From JBEATZ01 sp041178545 (GTDB taxonomy: Bacteria > Planctomycetota > UBA1135 > UBA2386): 64,000 nt of DNA. Location: positions 1 through 64,000 of the forward strand of contig JBEGVB010000009.1 of assembly GCA_041178545.1 (NCBI GenBank). Reading direction: 5' to 3'. The notes under the pieces were generated by a model. The model did not search any database, was not told where the DNA came from, and saw nothing but the letters and a program-made list of their open reading frames with translations. Positions 16,193-26,415 of the stretch are shown here, piece by piece. The first letter of the stretch is position 1. Each line of letters opens with the position of its first letter. Made by a program: the position numbers and the translations under genes.

Positions 16193-17980
16193 ATGGGCTA
16201 CATCAACGTCTCCGAGCGAACGATCCACGCCAAGCTCGTCTACTACGGAGTCGGCGTGGGCGGGAAGACCACGAGCCTCCAGCACGTGCACTCGATCCTG
16301 TGCCCGCGCAACGAGGTGCAGCTCGTGTCGATCAACACCGAGGAGGACTCGACGCTGCTGTTCGACTTTCTCCCGATCAACCTCGGCACGGTGGGCGGCT
16401 ACAAGGTCCGCATCCAGGGCTTCACGGTGCCCGGGCAGCCCAAGTACCGTCAGATGCGCAAGTACGTGCTCACCGGCGCGGACGCGGTGGTGTTCGTCGT
16501 GGACAGCCAGCGCAGCCGACTGCAGGAGAACCTCGAGGCGCTGCAGAGCCTGAAGGACAACCTCGCGGCACTGGGGCCCGAGATGGGCTCGGTCCCGATC
16601 GTCGTCCAGTACAACAAGCGCGACCTGGCGGACGTGTTGCCGGAGCCGGAACTGGACCGGCACTTCCGGCTCCGTCCCGAGGACACCACCTTCCCGTCGG
16701 TTGCCACCGACGGGCAGGGCGTGTTCGAGGCCTTCGTGCACGCCGCCAGCTCGATGGTGGAGCAGAAGGTCCATGCGTTCGGGCTCGGACGTGGCACGGC
16801 AACCCCGGCTGGTGTTGCAGAGGGTGTCCGCACCAAGCTCTGGACGCTCTGCGACGAGCGCAGGCGCGACCGCGAGCGTGAGCTCGCGGCCCCCAAGACG
16901 ACCAAGGTCGTGCTCCAGGACGAGCCCCTGCACGCAGCACCCGCCGCACACGACGTCGAGGAGGCCGAGCTGCACTACGAGCTCCGGGACGAACTGCCTG
17001 CCCGTCGGGGCGGTCCCGTGCTCAGCGAGAGGGAGCTCTCCGTCGACCTCCGGATGGTCCCGGAACCGCAGGACACCGTTGGTCCTGTCGTCGCACCGAG
17101 CGTGCAGCGCCTGCAGCCGCGCAGGGAACGCGAGTTGCCCCCGCTCGACGTGGACACTTCGCTCCTCGACCACACCGTCCAGTCCAACCTCGAGCTCGCC
17201 TACCGCATCGGTGAGCTCGACGAGTACCGCCACCTCCTCGAACGCAAGGTGCGCGAGCTGGTGGAGTGCGCCCAGAACACGGTGCACGACCTCAACCGTC
17301 CGTTGAGCGTGCTGCGCCTGATGCTCTCCTCGCTCACCAAGGGACTGTTCGGGACGCTCGAGCCCAAGGCCGTGCAGGCAGTGCAGAACGGCATGCTGGC
17401 CGTCTCCCAGATGGAACGTCTCACGCGCGACCTGATCGACAGCTCGCGTCTGGACCACGACGGCATCCCCATGCAGTTCGCGTCCGTGGACCTCTCGTTG
17501 CTGGTCGCGTCGGTGCTGCAGGGACAGCGGGCCGAGATCGAGGAGCGAGGCATCCGCTTCCGCGTCGAGCCGCTGCCGGTGGTGACTGCGGACGAGTGGG
17601 GCCTCACCAAGCTGTTCCACAACCTGGTGGGCAACGCGATCCAGTACGCCTCCCGCGACCGGGTCCCGGTCGTCTCGATCCGCTGCAACGAGGTCGAGGA
17701 CCATTTCCACGTCGAGGTGGAGGACAATGGCATCGGCATCCCTGCAGGCGACCGCGAACGGCTGTTCCGCCGCTTCGAGCGGGGCAGCAACACGCAGGGG
17801 GTGAGCGGCACGGGGCTCGGGCTCCACATCGTCCGCGAGATCGCCCGGGCCCACGGGGGCACGGTCACGGTGGACAGCGAGGAGGGTCGCTGGACCCGTT
17901 TCACGGTGGTGTTGCCGCGCGTGCCGTTCGAGGCCCCGCACTCGAAGGTGAGTGCGACGGCCGAGGCGGCGGACCTCTGA
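16193..17980 (+). CDS. MglA-type small GTPase fused to a histidine kinase
   Basis: 595 residues. Residues 1-195 form a Ras-like GTPase of the MglA/gliding type: P-loop GVGVGGKT (19-26), VPGQ G3 motif (79-82), NKRD G4 motif (141-144). A charged linker (about 220-320) and a helical segment lead to a HisKA dimerisation domain with the probable phospho-acceptor His365 in VHDLNRP. A HATPase_c domain follows: N-box HNLVGNAIQ (476-484), DNGIGIP (511-517), FRRFERG and GTGLGL (539-544). MglA proteins act as polarity switches; fusing one to a kinase suggests nucleotide-state control of phosphorelay. No MglB, response regulator or REC domain is adjacent. The ATG at 16193 places the P-loop at the usual distance. 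Confidence 0.88.
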   Translation: MGYINVSERTIHAKLVYYGVGVGGKTTSLQHVHSILCPRNEVQLVSINTEEDSTLLFDFLPINLGTVGGYKVRIQGFTVPGQPKYRQMRKYVLTGADAVVFVVDSQRSRLQENLEALQSLKDNLAALGPEMGSVPIVVQYNKRDLADVLPEPELDRHFRLRPEDTTFPSVATDGQGVFEAFVHAASSMVEQKVHAFGLGRGTATPAGVAEGVRTKLWTLCDERRRDRERELAAPKTTKVVLQDEPLHAAPAAHDVEEAELHYELRDELPARRGGPVLSERELSVDLRMVPEPQDTVGPVVAPSVQRLQPRRERELPPLDVDTSLLDHTVQSNLELAYRIGELDEYRHLLERKVRELVECAQNTVHDLNRPLSVLRLMLSSLTKGLFGTLEPKAVQAVQNGMLAVSQMERLTRDLIDSSRLDHDGIPMQFASVDLSLLVASVLQGQRAEIEERGIRFRVEPLPVVTADEWGLTKLFHNLVGNAIQYASRDRVPVVSIRCNEVEDHFHVEVEDNGIGIPAGDRERLFRRFERGSNTQGVSGTGLGLHIVREIARAHGGTVTVDSEEGRWTRFTVVLPRVPFEAPHSKVSATAEAADL

Positions 17981-18068
17981 GCGCTGGCGGCCGAGGGACG
18001 GGCTGGCCGCGCAGGTGGGGCCGGAAAGTGCGCGACGCCGGGAGGCTCGAGGCCACCGGCGTCGCATG

Positions 18069-18144
18069 TGGTACCTCCGCTAGGGGTCGAACCTAGGACC
18101 CGCGGATTAAGAATCCGCTGCTCTACCAACTGAGCTACGGAGGC
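18069..18144 (-). tRNA. tRNA-Lys (CUU)
   Basis: Reading the minus strand from 18144, a full cloverleaf of 76 nt can be drawn: acceptor GCCTCCG/CGGAGGT, D-loop AGCTCAGTTGGTAGAGC, anticodon arm GCGGA-TTCTTAA-TCCGC with anticodon CTT, T-arm with GTTCGAC, and an encoded CCA at 18071-18069. Confidence 0.95.
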
Positions 18145-18159
18145 TTGTTGGGGCCGAGG

Positions 18160-18188
18160 ACGGTAGCGACCGAGTGGGGTCGATGCAA
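18160..18188 (-). promoter_or_regulatory. Probable sigma70-type promoter of tRNA-Lys
   Basis: On the minus strand TTGCAT (18188-18183) and TACCGT (18165-18160) are separated by 17 bp, 15 bp upstream of the mature tRNA 5' end. The same -10 hexamer TACCGT occurs upstream of the tRNA-Pro gene. Confidence 0.5.
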
Positions 18189-18219
18189 GCGCGAGTTGGC
18201 GGCCGGGCGCCCCTTCGTC

Positions 18220-18248
18220 TTGACCTCTGCCACCCGCTTTCCTAACGT
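18220..18248 (+). promoter_or_regulatory. Probable sigma70-type promoter of tRNA-His
   Basis: TTGACC (18220-18225) and TAACGT (18243-18248) with exact 17-bp spacing, ending 33 bp before the tRNA. Confidence 0.55.
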
Positions 18249-18281
18249 CCCCGCCCCGAATCAGCGCAGGCTGTCTCGCAC

Positions 18282-18359
18282 GGTGGCTGTAGCTCAGTTG
18301 GTTAGAGCATCAGATTGTGGTTCTGAGGGTCGCGGGTTCAAATCCCGTCAGCCACCCCA
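18282..18359 (+). tRNA. tRNA-His (GUG)
   Basis: The cloverleaf has acceptor GTGGCTG/CAGCCAC (18283-18289/18349-18355), anticodon arm TCAGA-TTGTGGT-TCTGA with anticodon GTG, T-arm GCGGG-TTCAAAT-CCCGT and encoded CCA at 18357-18359. The G at 18282 can pair with C at 18356 as the histidine-specific G-1:C73 pair. Confidence 0.95.
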
Positions 18360-18398
18360 ACTTCCCCTCCTGCACGGGGTCGCAGAGAGGCGTTTCCC

Positions 18399-18560
18399 AT
18401 GGTGAACCTGCCGCACGGCACCGACCGGACCCTTGCCGAGGCCGCGGACCAGCGTGCAGCACCCGAGACCTCGCGACGCACTGCGTTCGTGGTGGGCGCG
18501 GTCCTGCTGCTCGCCGTGGCGCTCGTGGCCTGGCTGCGTCATCGCCAGCAGTCCGGCTGA
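18399..18560 (+). CDS. Small single-pass membrane protein
   Basis: A 53-residue ORF directly after tRNA-His. The N-terminal half is polar; the C-terminal half is one hydrophobic helix (FVVGAVLLLAVALVAWL) with basic residues on both sides, so a tail-anchored topology is likely. A GAGAGG stretch lies about 10 nt before the ATG. It could be co-transcribed with the tRNA. No family recognised; coding status rests on the clean TM segment and start context. Confidence 0.4.
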   Translation: MVNLPHGTDRTLAEAADQRAAPETSRRTAFVVGAVLLLAVALVAWLRHRQQSG

Positions 18561-18580
18561 GCGCCCCCGGGGTGGGCACT

Positions 18581-19378
18581 TCAGGGCAGTCGCCGCGCCG
18601 CGAACTGCAGGTGCGACGCGGATGCGAACCAGTGCGGCTTCGCGTGCACCGACTCCTCGGCGGCCACCAGCCTCGCCCGCAGTTCCGCGTCCTCCAGCAC
18701 TTCCTCGTGGCGGCGCTGCACGATGCAGGTCTTGCCGATGCGCGAGCAGACCTCGAAACCGTTGCGCGCCAGCAGCGCACTGAGTTCCTCGGCATCGAAC
18801 ATCTTCATGCCGAACCGCTCGTCTGCCTTGTGCCCACGCCACTCGGTGCGACCGCTGCGCAGGATGTCGAGTGCAGCGCCCACCTCGCCCTCGTCCATCA
18901 GGGTGCGCACGCCGGCGACGCGGTTGTCGACCGAGAGGACCAGCGCGGCACCGGGCCGCAGCACGCGGTGCAACTCCCGCAGCGCACGGTCCGGGCTCTC
19001 GCAGAACGACAGCGGGTCGCCCTGCCCGGTGGCGAAGTCCAGCGACCCGGTCGGAACCGCGGCCATGTCCTCCAGGCCGGCCTGGACGAAGTCGCTCTCG
19101 AGACCGCGCGCGGCCTCTGCCTCCGCGGCCTGCCGGGCCTGCTCCAGCATCTTGATGGAGGGGTCGAGGAAGGTGACGTGCATGCCTGCGCGCAGCATGC
19201 GGATGCCGAACCAGCCGGTGCCGCACCCAAGGTCGGCGCCCCGGGCCGGGCGCTGCGTCGGCAGGAACGGCTTGAGGTGGCGCCACGAGAGGTCTCGGTA
19301 CACGCGCCAGTAGGCTGTGTCGTACACCTGGTCGTACTTCGCTGCGACGCGGTCGTGGTACTTGCGGTTGGCGCGCAT
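18581..19378 (-). CDS. SAM-dependent class I methyltransferase
   Basis: 265 residues. Motif I is LGCGTGWFGIRML (residues ~50-62), with motif II FLDPSIKMLEQAR and a later DFATGQGDPLSF plus LRELHRVLRPGAALVLSVDN typical of Methyltransf_11/UbiE-like enzymes. The substrate cannot be told. The ATG at 19378 starts with the helical MRANRKYHDRVAAKYDQVYD found at the N-terminus of this family; the frame is open upstream but has lower similarity to a protein. Confidence 0.85.
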   Translation of the reverse strand: MRANRKYHDRVAAKYDQVYDTAYWRVYRDLSWRHLKPFLPTQRPARGADLGCGTGWFGIRMLRAGMHVTFLDPSIKMLEQARQAAEAEAARGLESDFVQAGLEDMAAVPTGSLDFATGQGDPLSFCESPDRALRELHRVLRPGAALVLSVDNRVAGVRTLMDEGEVGAALDILRSGRTEWRGHKADERFGMKMFDAEELSALLARNGFEVCSRIGKTCIVQRRHEEVLEDAELRARLVAAEESVHAKPHWFASASHLQFAARRLP

Positions 19379-19462
19379 GCCGGGGCAGCGTAGCGAGGCC
19401 CCGGCGGGGAAGCACACCTCGCATCCGTTGCTTCGCGGGCCCACAGCGGGCACCCTGCACCC

Positions 19463-19975
19463 ATGACCGAGGCCACGGCAACCCCTGCAGTCCACCCCGT
19501 CCCGCTCGAGCGGATCGAGCGGCGCGTCGTGGCCTACTGGTACCTCACCGACGTGACCAGCTCGCTGGTCTTCTGCGCGATGCTCTGGTTCGCGACCACC
19601 CTGGTGGCCGAGCACGCGGAGGACTGGCATGCGCTCGCGCGCACGGTGGCCTTGGGGCTCGGCAGCATCTCCCTCGGCTGGAACCTCGTGGCACCCGGCC
19701 TCAACTACGCGCGCTGGCGCTACGGGATCGACGACGAGCTGCTGTACATGCGCTACGGCATCGTCTTCCACGAGGAGCGGGTGATCCCGATCCGCAGGAT
19801 GCAGCACGTGGACCTGTTGCGCGGCCCGGTGGAGCGAGTGTTCGGCCTGGCCACGCTGGTCGTGTTCACCGCCGGCAACGAGGGCTCTGCCTTCCGCGTG
19901 CCCGGACTCGCGGTTGCGACCGCCGAACGGATGCGCGACCGCATCCTGAGGGCACGCGGCGATGACGTCGTCTGA
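19463..19975 (+). CDS. Membrane protein with bacterial PH domain (YdbS-like)
   Basis: 170 residues with two membrane helices (SLVFCAMLWFATTLV and GLGSISLGWNLVAPGL), then one bPH2 domain of YdbS type: YGIDDELLYMRYGIVFHEERVIPIRRMQHVDLLRGPVERVFGLATLVVFTA is the diagnostic stretch (positions ~85-135). It overlaps the following paralogous gene by 14 bp, the usual ydbS-ydbT arrangement. Confidence 0.85.
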   Translation: MTEATATPAVHPVPLERIERRVVAYWYLTDVTSSLVFCAMLWFATTLVAEHAEDWHALARTVALGLGSISLGWNLVAPGLNYARWRYGIDDELLYMRYGIVFHEERVIPIRRMQHVDLLRGPVERVFGLATLVVFTAGNEGSAFRVPGLAVATAERMRDRILRARGDDVV

Positions 19976-21635
19976 CCCCGGCCCGGTCGGGCCGACAGGC
20001 GACGTGCCCGAGTCCCCTGCTGCCGTGCAAGCCGCCACGCCGGCGCAGGTTCCAGCGCAGCCCGCAGTCCCCGTGCTCGCGCGCGGCCACCTGCATCCCG
20101 CCGTGCTGCTGCTGCGGCTGTTCGACGCGCTGCGCCAGAACCTGCTCCCTGCGCTCCTCGGCGTGGTGGTGGAGCCTGCGTTCCTCGCGGTCGCCGGCGC
20201 ATTGTTCCTGCTCCAACTCGGTCACGCGCTCGCCCGCTACCTCACCATCACCTACACGCTCACGGCCGAGGAACTCGTGGTGCGCGAGGGCATCCTCAGC
20301 CGTCAGGAGCGGCGGATCCCCTTGGACCGCATCCAGGACCTCGGCTTCGAGTCGACGATCCTGCGGCGTGTGCTCGGCCTTGCCGTCGTGCTGGTGGAGA
20401 CGGCTTCCGGCAAGGGCGCCGAGGCCCGTCTCGACTCCCTCGGCCAGGACGAGGCCGTGCAGCTGCGCGAGACCCTGATGGCCGCGCGCGCCACGCGCAC
20501 GGGGGCGAACGTGACCACGTCGGTACCAGGTGACGTGGCGACCGCGCCCGCGCTGCCGCCGGAACTGCTCGTCCACCGCAGCGCGCCCATGACGCTGCTC
20601 CTGCGCGGGCTCACCGACATGCGCATCGGTGCGGTCGGCCTGACGTTGATCGCCTTCCTCGAGGTCGTGCAGCAGTTCGGTGCGGTCTCGGACCTCGAGG
20701 GGATCGCCCGCAGCGTGCTGGACTGGCTGGGCGGCTTCCCGGTGCCGGTCGCGGCCCTGCTGCTTGCTGGAGCCGTGGCGCTTGCCATCGGCCTCGGCAT
20801 GGCTGCCTCCGCACTCGGCAACCTCGTGATGTTCCATGGGTTCGTGCTCACGCTGCGCGGCAACGTGCTGCAGCGCCGGTACGGCCTGCTCACCACGCGC
20901 TCCAAGTCGCTGCCGCTGCGCCGCGTCCAGCGGGTCCTCGTCGAGCAATCGTGGTTGCGCAGGCTGCTGGGCCTGTGCGTCGTGCGCGCGGACTCCGCCG
21001 GTGCCGGCATGGACGACGCGAGCGAGGGGACCGGTGGCTGGGACGTGGTGGTGCCGATGGCGCGCGTCGGCGAGGCCGATGCCTTGCTGCCGGTGCTGGT
21101 GCCCGAGCTGCAGGCGGCTGCACCGCCCTGGCAGCCGGTCTCGCACCGCGTCGTGCTGCGCGTGTTCCTCAAGGGTGCCGTGCTCGCCGCCGTGCTGTTC
21201 GGCGCCTCGCTGCTGCTGGGCCGCGTGCTGCCGGAGCCGCTCCAGCCCACTGGCACACTGCGTCCCGCCCTCTTCGCGCTCTGGCTGCTGCCGTTGCTGC
21301 CGGCTGCCTGGGTCGTGGGCTGGCTGTCGTGGCGCAACCTTGCCTGGGCGTGGGGCGGCGGGATGCTGGCCCTGCGCTGGGGCATCGTGGGCCAGTACCG
21401 CGCATTCGTGCCGGCCCGCAAGGTGCAGTCGGTGCTGGTGGAGGCAGGCCCGCTGCAGCGGTTGCTGGGCCTTGCCACCCTCACCGTGCACGTGGCCGGC
21501 GGTTCTCCCACCAGCCTCTCCGACCTGCCGCGCGACGAGGCCGAGCGGCTGCGTGCACGCCTCGCCGCAGAGGCTGCGCACGCGGCGCGCGGTGACTGGT
21601 CGGTGCGCCGGGCCCCGGTCCCCGCGCCTGCCTGA
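19962..21635 (+). CDS. Membrane protein with multiple bacterial PH domains (YdbT-like)
   Basis: 557 residues. Three copies of the bPH2 core can be seen (LVVREGILSRQERRIPLDRIQDL, GNVLQRRYGLLTTRSKSLPLRRVQRV, LRWGIVGQYRAFVPARKVQSV), each next to hydrophobic helix pairs. The first ~45 residues are Pro/Ala-rich and cytoplasmic. It is encoded with the smaller single-domain partner, which it overlaps. Function in the family is not settled; membrane-associated scaffolding is inferred. Confidence 0.85.
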   Translation: MTSSDPGPVGPTGDVPESPAAVQAATPAQVPAQPAVPVLARGHLHPAVLLLRLFDALRQNLLPALLGVVVEPAFLAVAGALFLLQLGHALARYLTITYTLTAEELVVREGILSRQERRIPLDRIQDLGFESTILRRVLGLAVVLVETASGKGAEARLDSLGQDEAVQLRETLMAARATRTGANVTTSVPGDVATAPALPPELLVHRSAPMTLLLRGLTDMRIGAVGLTLIAFLEVVQQFGAVSDLEGIARSVLDWLGGFPVPVAALLLAGAVALAIGLGMAASALGNLVMFHGFVLTLRGNVLQRRYGLLTTRSKSLPLRRVQRVLVEQSWLRRLLGLCVVRADSAGAGMDDASEGTGGWDVVVPMARVGEADALLPVLVPELQAAAPPWQPVSHRVVLRVFLKGAVLAAVLFGASLLLGRVLPEPLQPTGTLRPALFALWLLPLLPAAWVVGWLSWRNLAWAWGGGMLALRWGIVGQYRAFVPARKVQSVLVEAGPLQRLLGLATLTVHVAGGSPTSLSDLPRDEAERLRARLAAEAAHAARGDWSVRRAPVPAPA

Positions 21636-21644
21636 GCCTGGCGG

Positions 21645-23006
<1,362 letters not shown>

Positions 23007-23142
23007 GGGCGGATTCAAGCAGCACGCCCCACCGAAGGGAACGGCGGACAAGGGCGGAGGACCCTCGCCGGGCCGATTGCGCCCATCGTGCTTGTCGCCC
23101 CATCCCTTGCGATGCACAGTGCTGCGCCGCACAAGGGCAGCC

Positions 23143-24678
23143 ATGAGCAGCGATCCGCATCCACCCGAGGTCTCCACGCCCGCCCCGCACCCTGTTGCAG
23201 AGGGCGCCCCGCCCGCTGCGGAAGCCTCCTCCGCGTCCGGTGGGGAGAGTGCTCCGCCGGGTGGTGAGGGTGGCGCGGAACCAGCAGTCCACGGTGGCGA
23301 AGGTGCGCCCGGTGAGGGTGGTCGCCGCCGTCGGCGCCGCCGGCGCCGCGGCATGCGCGACGGTGCACCGCAGGGTGCTGGGGAGGTGGACGGAGCGGAG
23401 GGCGGTGCGCCTGCTGCTGCGCAGGGCAACCAGCGTCCCGAGCGCCAGCACCCGCAGCGCGGGGAGCGCGGCCGGCACCACGACCGCAACCGCCACGGCC
23501 AGCCGCACGACAGGCCGAAGCGCGCGCCAGAGCACCATGCGCGCACCGCCGTCGAGGCGCTCGGCCGCATGGCGCACGCGCTGCTCAAGGTGGGTGGAGT
23601 GGACGTGCTGTCGATGCCGCGCTGGCTCGACCTCAACTTGCGCATCCCGCTCGACCCCTCGGACGTGGTGCAGGCAGCCGACCTGGCGGCACAGCAGGTG
23701 CTTGCCCGCGTGCGCGAGGTGCGCGAGCACGAGCGCGCGCTGCGTCCCGGTGCCGTGTACTGCTACTTCCAGGGCTCGGCCGAGGGCGAGGGCACGCGCC
23801 CGAAGGAGCCGCGGCAGGTGTTCGACGGCTTCGGTTCCACCGGCAGGCCGGTGTTCACCGACTTCGTCACCATGGCCATCGAGCGCAAGGACCCCGGCAT
23901 CGACCGGCTGCTCGGGGGCGAGGACGTCGTCCTCACGCACGTGACGATGGGTCGCGTGCTGCGCACCCAGCAGCTTGCCGAGTTCGGCGGTGACTCGCCG
24001 GTGTTCCGCATCCTCGGCCAGGTCGACGCCGGCCTGTTCAAGGTGCTGGGCGCCGAGCAGCGCGCAGCCTTCAGCTTCCAGCTGCTGCGCGGCACCACCC
24101 TCGAGGGCAAGCCGCGGCTGCGGCTCCATGCCGTGGGGGCCGTCGACCTGATGGACCTCGCCGACCCGTCCGTGCTGCACATCCTCAGCCGCTTCCAGCG
24201 CCGCCTCGACGCCGAGTCGTTGCGCCTCGCGGGCAAGGCCGTGCACGGCGAGGTGGACGAGGAGCAGTTCGTGCTGCCCCTGCTCAACGAACTGGCGCAG
24301 AAGCTGGCAGGCCGGCAGAAGCACCGCAGCCGTCGCACCGCGCACGCCGACGAGCGCAGCGAGGAAGGGCAGCGCCCCACGCCTCGCGCCTACCCCGACG
24401 CCACCGAGGCCCACGACGGCGCGATCCTGTGGGACACCGAGAAGTCCACGGTCGTCGTGCTCGGCCCCAAGGGCCGCGTGCACGTGTTCACGCCGCAGGC
24501 GAAGCACGTGACCTCGGTCATGATGCAGGGCTCTGCCGTCGAGCGTCGCCGCCACACGGGCCGCTGGCGGCTCGCGGAGCCCGACGAGCGCGGCGAGTTC
24601 CGCATCCAGCTGCGCCGCCTCGTGGCGAGCGGCGAGGACAAGCCGACGGCAGACGAGGTCCCGCAGGCCCTGGTCTGA
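23143..24678 (+). CDS. Arg-rich protein of unknown function
   Basis: Not recognised. 511 residues. The first ~135 are low complexity (Pro/Ala/Gly/Glu, then a run of nine Arg at about 61-69 and His/Arg-rich sequence) and are probably disordered and able to bind nucleic acid. Residues ~140-380 look folded (ALGRMAHALLKVGGVDVL, VFDGFGSTGRPVFTDFVTMAIE, LLRGTTLEGKPRLRLHAVGAVDLMDL), followed by a basic linker and a C-terminal beta-rich segment (ILWDTEKSTVVVLGPKGRVHVF). Divergent from cystathionine beta-synthase across 136 bp. Confidence 0.6.
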   Translation: MSSDPHPPEVSTPAPHPVAEGAPPAAEASSASGGESAPPGGEGGAEPAVHGGEGAPGEGGRRRRRRRRRGMRDGAPQGAGEVDGAEGGAPAAAQGNQRPERQHPQRGERGRHHDRNRHGQPHDRPKRAPEHHARTAVEALGRMAHALLKVGGVDVLSMPRWLDLNLRIPLDPSDVVQAADLAAQQVLARVREVREHERALRPGAVYCYFQGSAEGEGTRPKEPRQVFDGFGSTGRPVFTDFVTMAIERKDPGIDRLLGGEDVVLTHVTMGRVLRTQQLAEFGGDSPVFRILGQVDAGLFKVLGAEQRAAFSFQLLRGTTLEGKPRLRLHAVGAVDLMDLADPSVLHILSRFQRRLDAESLRLAGKAVHGEVDEEQFVLPLLNELAQKLAGRQKHRSRRTAHADERSEEGQRPTPRAYPDATEAHDGAILWDTEKSTVVVLGPKGRVHVFTPQAKHVTSVMMQGSAVERRRHTGRWRLAEPDERGEFRIQLRRLVASGEDKPTADEVPQALV

Positions 24679-24692
24679 GGTGGCTGCCGTGC

Positions 24693-26093
24693 TCAGGCCG
24701 TCGCGCCGAGCACTGCGGTGACGATCACCAGGTAGATCGTCGCGCCCGACAGGTCGGCGATGGCGGTCACCGCGGGCGTGCTGATCATGGCCGGGTCGCC
24801 GCGCAGCATCTTGACCACCAGCGGGGTGAGCGCACCGAGGAGCGCCGCGGACAGCACGTGCCCGAGCATGGCAGCTGCCACGACGAGGCCCACGCGCAGC
24901 ACCTGGTCCATTGCCACCTCGCCACCGCCGATCCAGTCGACCACGAGTGCGTCGCCGAAGGCGATGGCAGCGAGCGCGACACCCAGCGTGGCGCTCACGC
25001 GCAGTTCCTTCCACAGCACCTGGCGCAGCTGGCGGTCGCCCACCTCGCCCATGGCGATGGAGCGGATGACGAGTGCGCTGGCCTGGGTGCCCACCATGCC
25101 GCCCGTTGCCATCACCATGGGCAGCAGTGCGAGCAGGAGCGTGGACCCGCTCTTGAGGCTGTCCTCGAAGCCCTGGATCACCGAGGCGGTGATCACCCAG
25201 AACACGGCCAGCAGGCAGATCACCGGCGCGCGGCGGCGGAAGTGGCCCCACACGCCCATTGCCATGTAGTCGCCCTCGACACCCTCGATGCCGTGGCCGG
25301 TCACGCCGGCCATCTTCTCGATGTCCTCCTGCGCCTCCTCCTCGACGATGTCGACGGCGTCGTCGTGGGTCACGATGCCCACGAGCCTGCCGCCCTCGTC
25401 GACCACGGGCAGCGCGATGAGGTCGTAGTCGCGGATCACGCGCGCGGCCTCCTCCTGGTCTGCGGCTGCGCTGACGGACACGATGTCCGTCTTCATGATG
25501 TCGCTCACCAGCTGCTCGTTGGGTGCGAGGATCAGGTCGCGCAGCGACACGAAGCCGACCAGCTTGCCGCTGCGGTCGAGCACGTAGCTGTAGTAGATCG
25601 TCTCCTTGCTCGGTGCCTGCCGCCGCAGCTCCTCGATGGCCTGCCGCGCGGTGAGTGCGGGGTTGAGGACCGCGTAGTGGGTGCTGAGGAACGACCCGAC
25701 CTGGTCGTCGGCAAACGTGCCGCGCCGCAGGAGGTCTTGGCGTGCCGCCGACGAGAGCAGCGGGAACAGCTTGTTGCGGACGCGCTCGTCGAGTCGGTCG
25801 AGGAACTCGGCGCGGTCGTCGCTGAAGATCGAGTCGAGCACGCGCTGCACGCGCTCGCGGCCGGCGCCCTGCACGTACTCCTCCTGCACGTCGGCGTCGA
25901 GGTAGCCGAACACGTCGCGCTCCATCTCGACCGGCAGCAGCGACATGATGGTCGCGATCTCCTGCAGGTCGAGGGCGCTGAGGATCCCCGCTGCGTCCGT
26001 GGGGTGCATCTCCTGCAGCACGGCCACGAGGTCCGCCGTCTGCCCTTCCTGGAGCAGTTCTCGGATCTCGGGTGCGAGGAGGGTGTTGCGCAT
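24693..26093 (-). CDS. mgtE: Magnesium transporter MgtE
   Basis: Mg2+-gated channel-type importer in the inner membrane. 466 residues in the canonical order: N-domain of helical repeats (1-130), two CBS domains (~135-260, ETIYYSYVLDRSGKLVGFVSLRDL and IALPVVDEGGRLVGIVTHDDAVDI), a plug helix, and five TM helices (from VICLLAVFWVITASV) with the pore signature LPMVMATGGMVGTQ. It ends 14 bp from the convergent Arg-rich gene. Confidence 0.94.
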   Translation of the reverse strand: MRNTLLAPEIRELLQEGQTADLVAVLQEMHPTDAAGILSALDLQEIATIMSLLPVEMERDVFGYLDADVQEEYVQGAGRERVQRVLDSIFSDDRAEFLDRLDERVRNKLFPLLSSAARQDLLRRGTFADDQVGSFLSTHYAVLNPALTARQAIEELRRQAPSKETIYYSYVLDRSGKLVGFVSLRDLILAPNEQLVSDIMKTDIVSVSAAADQEEAARVIRDYDLIALPVVDEGGRLVGIVTHDDAVDIVEEEAQEDIEKMAGVTGHGIEGVEGDYMAMGVWGHFRRRAPVICLLAVFWVITASVIQGFEDSLKSGSTLLLALLPMVMATGGMVGTQASALVIRSIAMGEVGDRQLRQVLWKELRVSATLGVALAAIAFGDALVVDWIGGGEVAMDQVLRVGLVVAAAMLGHVLSAALLGALTPLVVKMLRGDPAMISTPAVTAIADLSGATIYLVIVTAVLGATA

Positions 26094-26196
26094 GGCGGCT
26101 CCGGCGCACGCACCTTACCGGGGCCGACCACGCGATGGCCACGACCGTACCGAGCCTTTGCAACCGTCGCGCGGGTCCGGGTTGTGGGCAGCGCGC

Positions 26197-26226
26197 TTGA
26201 CCGGGGGGTGGGGGCGTCGGTACCGT
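26197..26226 (+). promoter_or_regulatory. Probable sigma70-type promoter of tRNA-Pro
   Basis: TTGACC (26197-26202) and TACCGT (26221-26226) are 18 bp apart, 43 bp before the tRNA. The hexamers match those before tRNA-Lys and tRNA-His. The rest of the 26094-26269 spacer shows no ORF. Confidence 0.5.
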
Positions 26227-26269
26227 CCTCGCCTCGCAGTTCCGGGCTCGTCCCGGTTCGGCCCTAGGT

Positions 26270-26346
<77 letters not shown>

Positions 26347-26415
26347 GTTTCCTTCCTGCGGCCAGGGTCGCGGCCTTCCCTGCCACCGACCGCCCTGGCG
26401 ACTGGAGCGCCCTGC

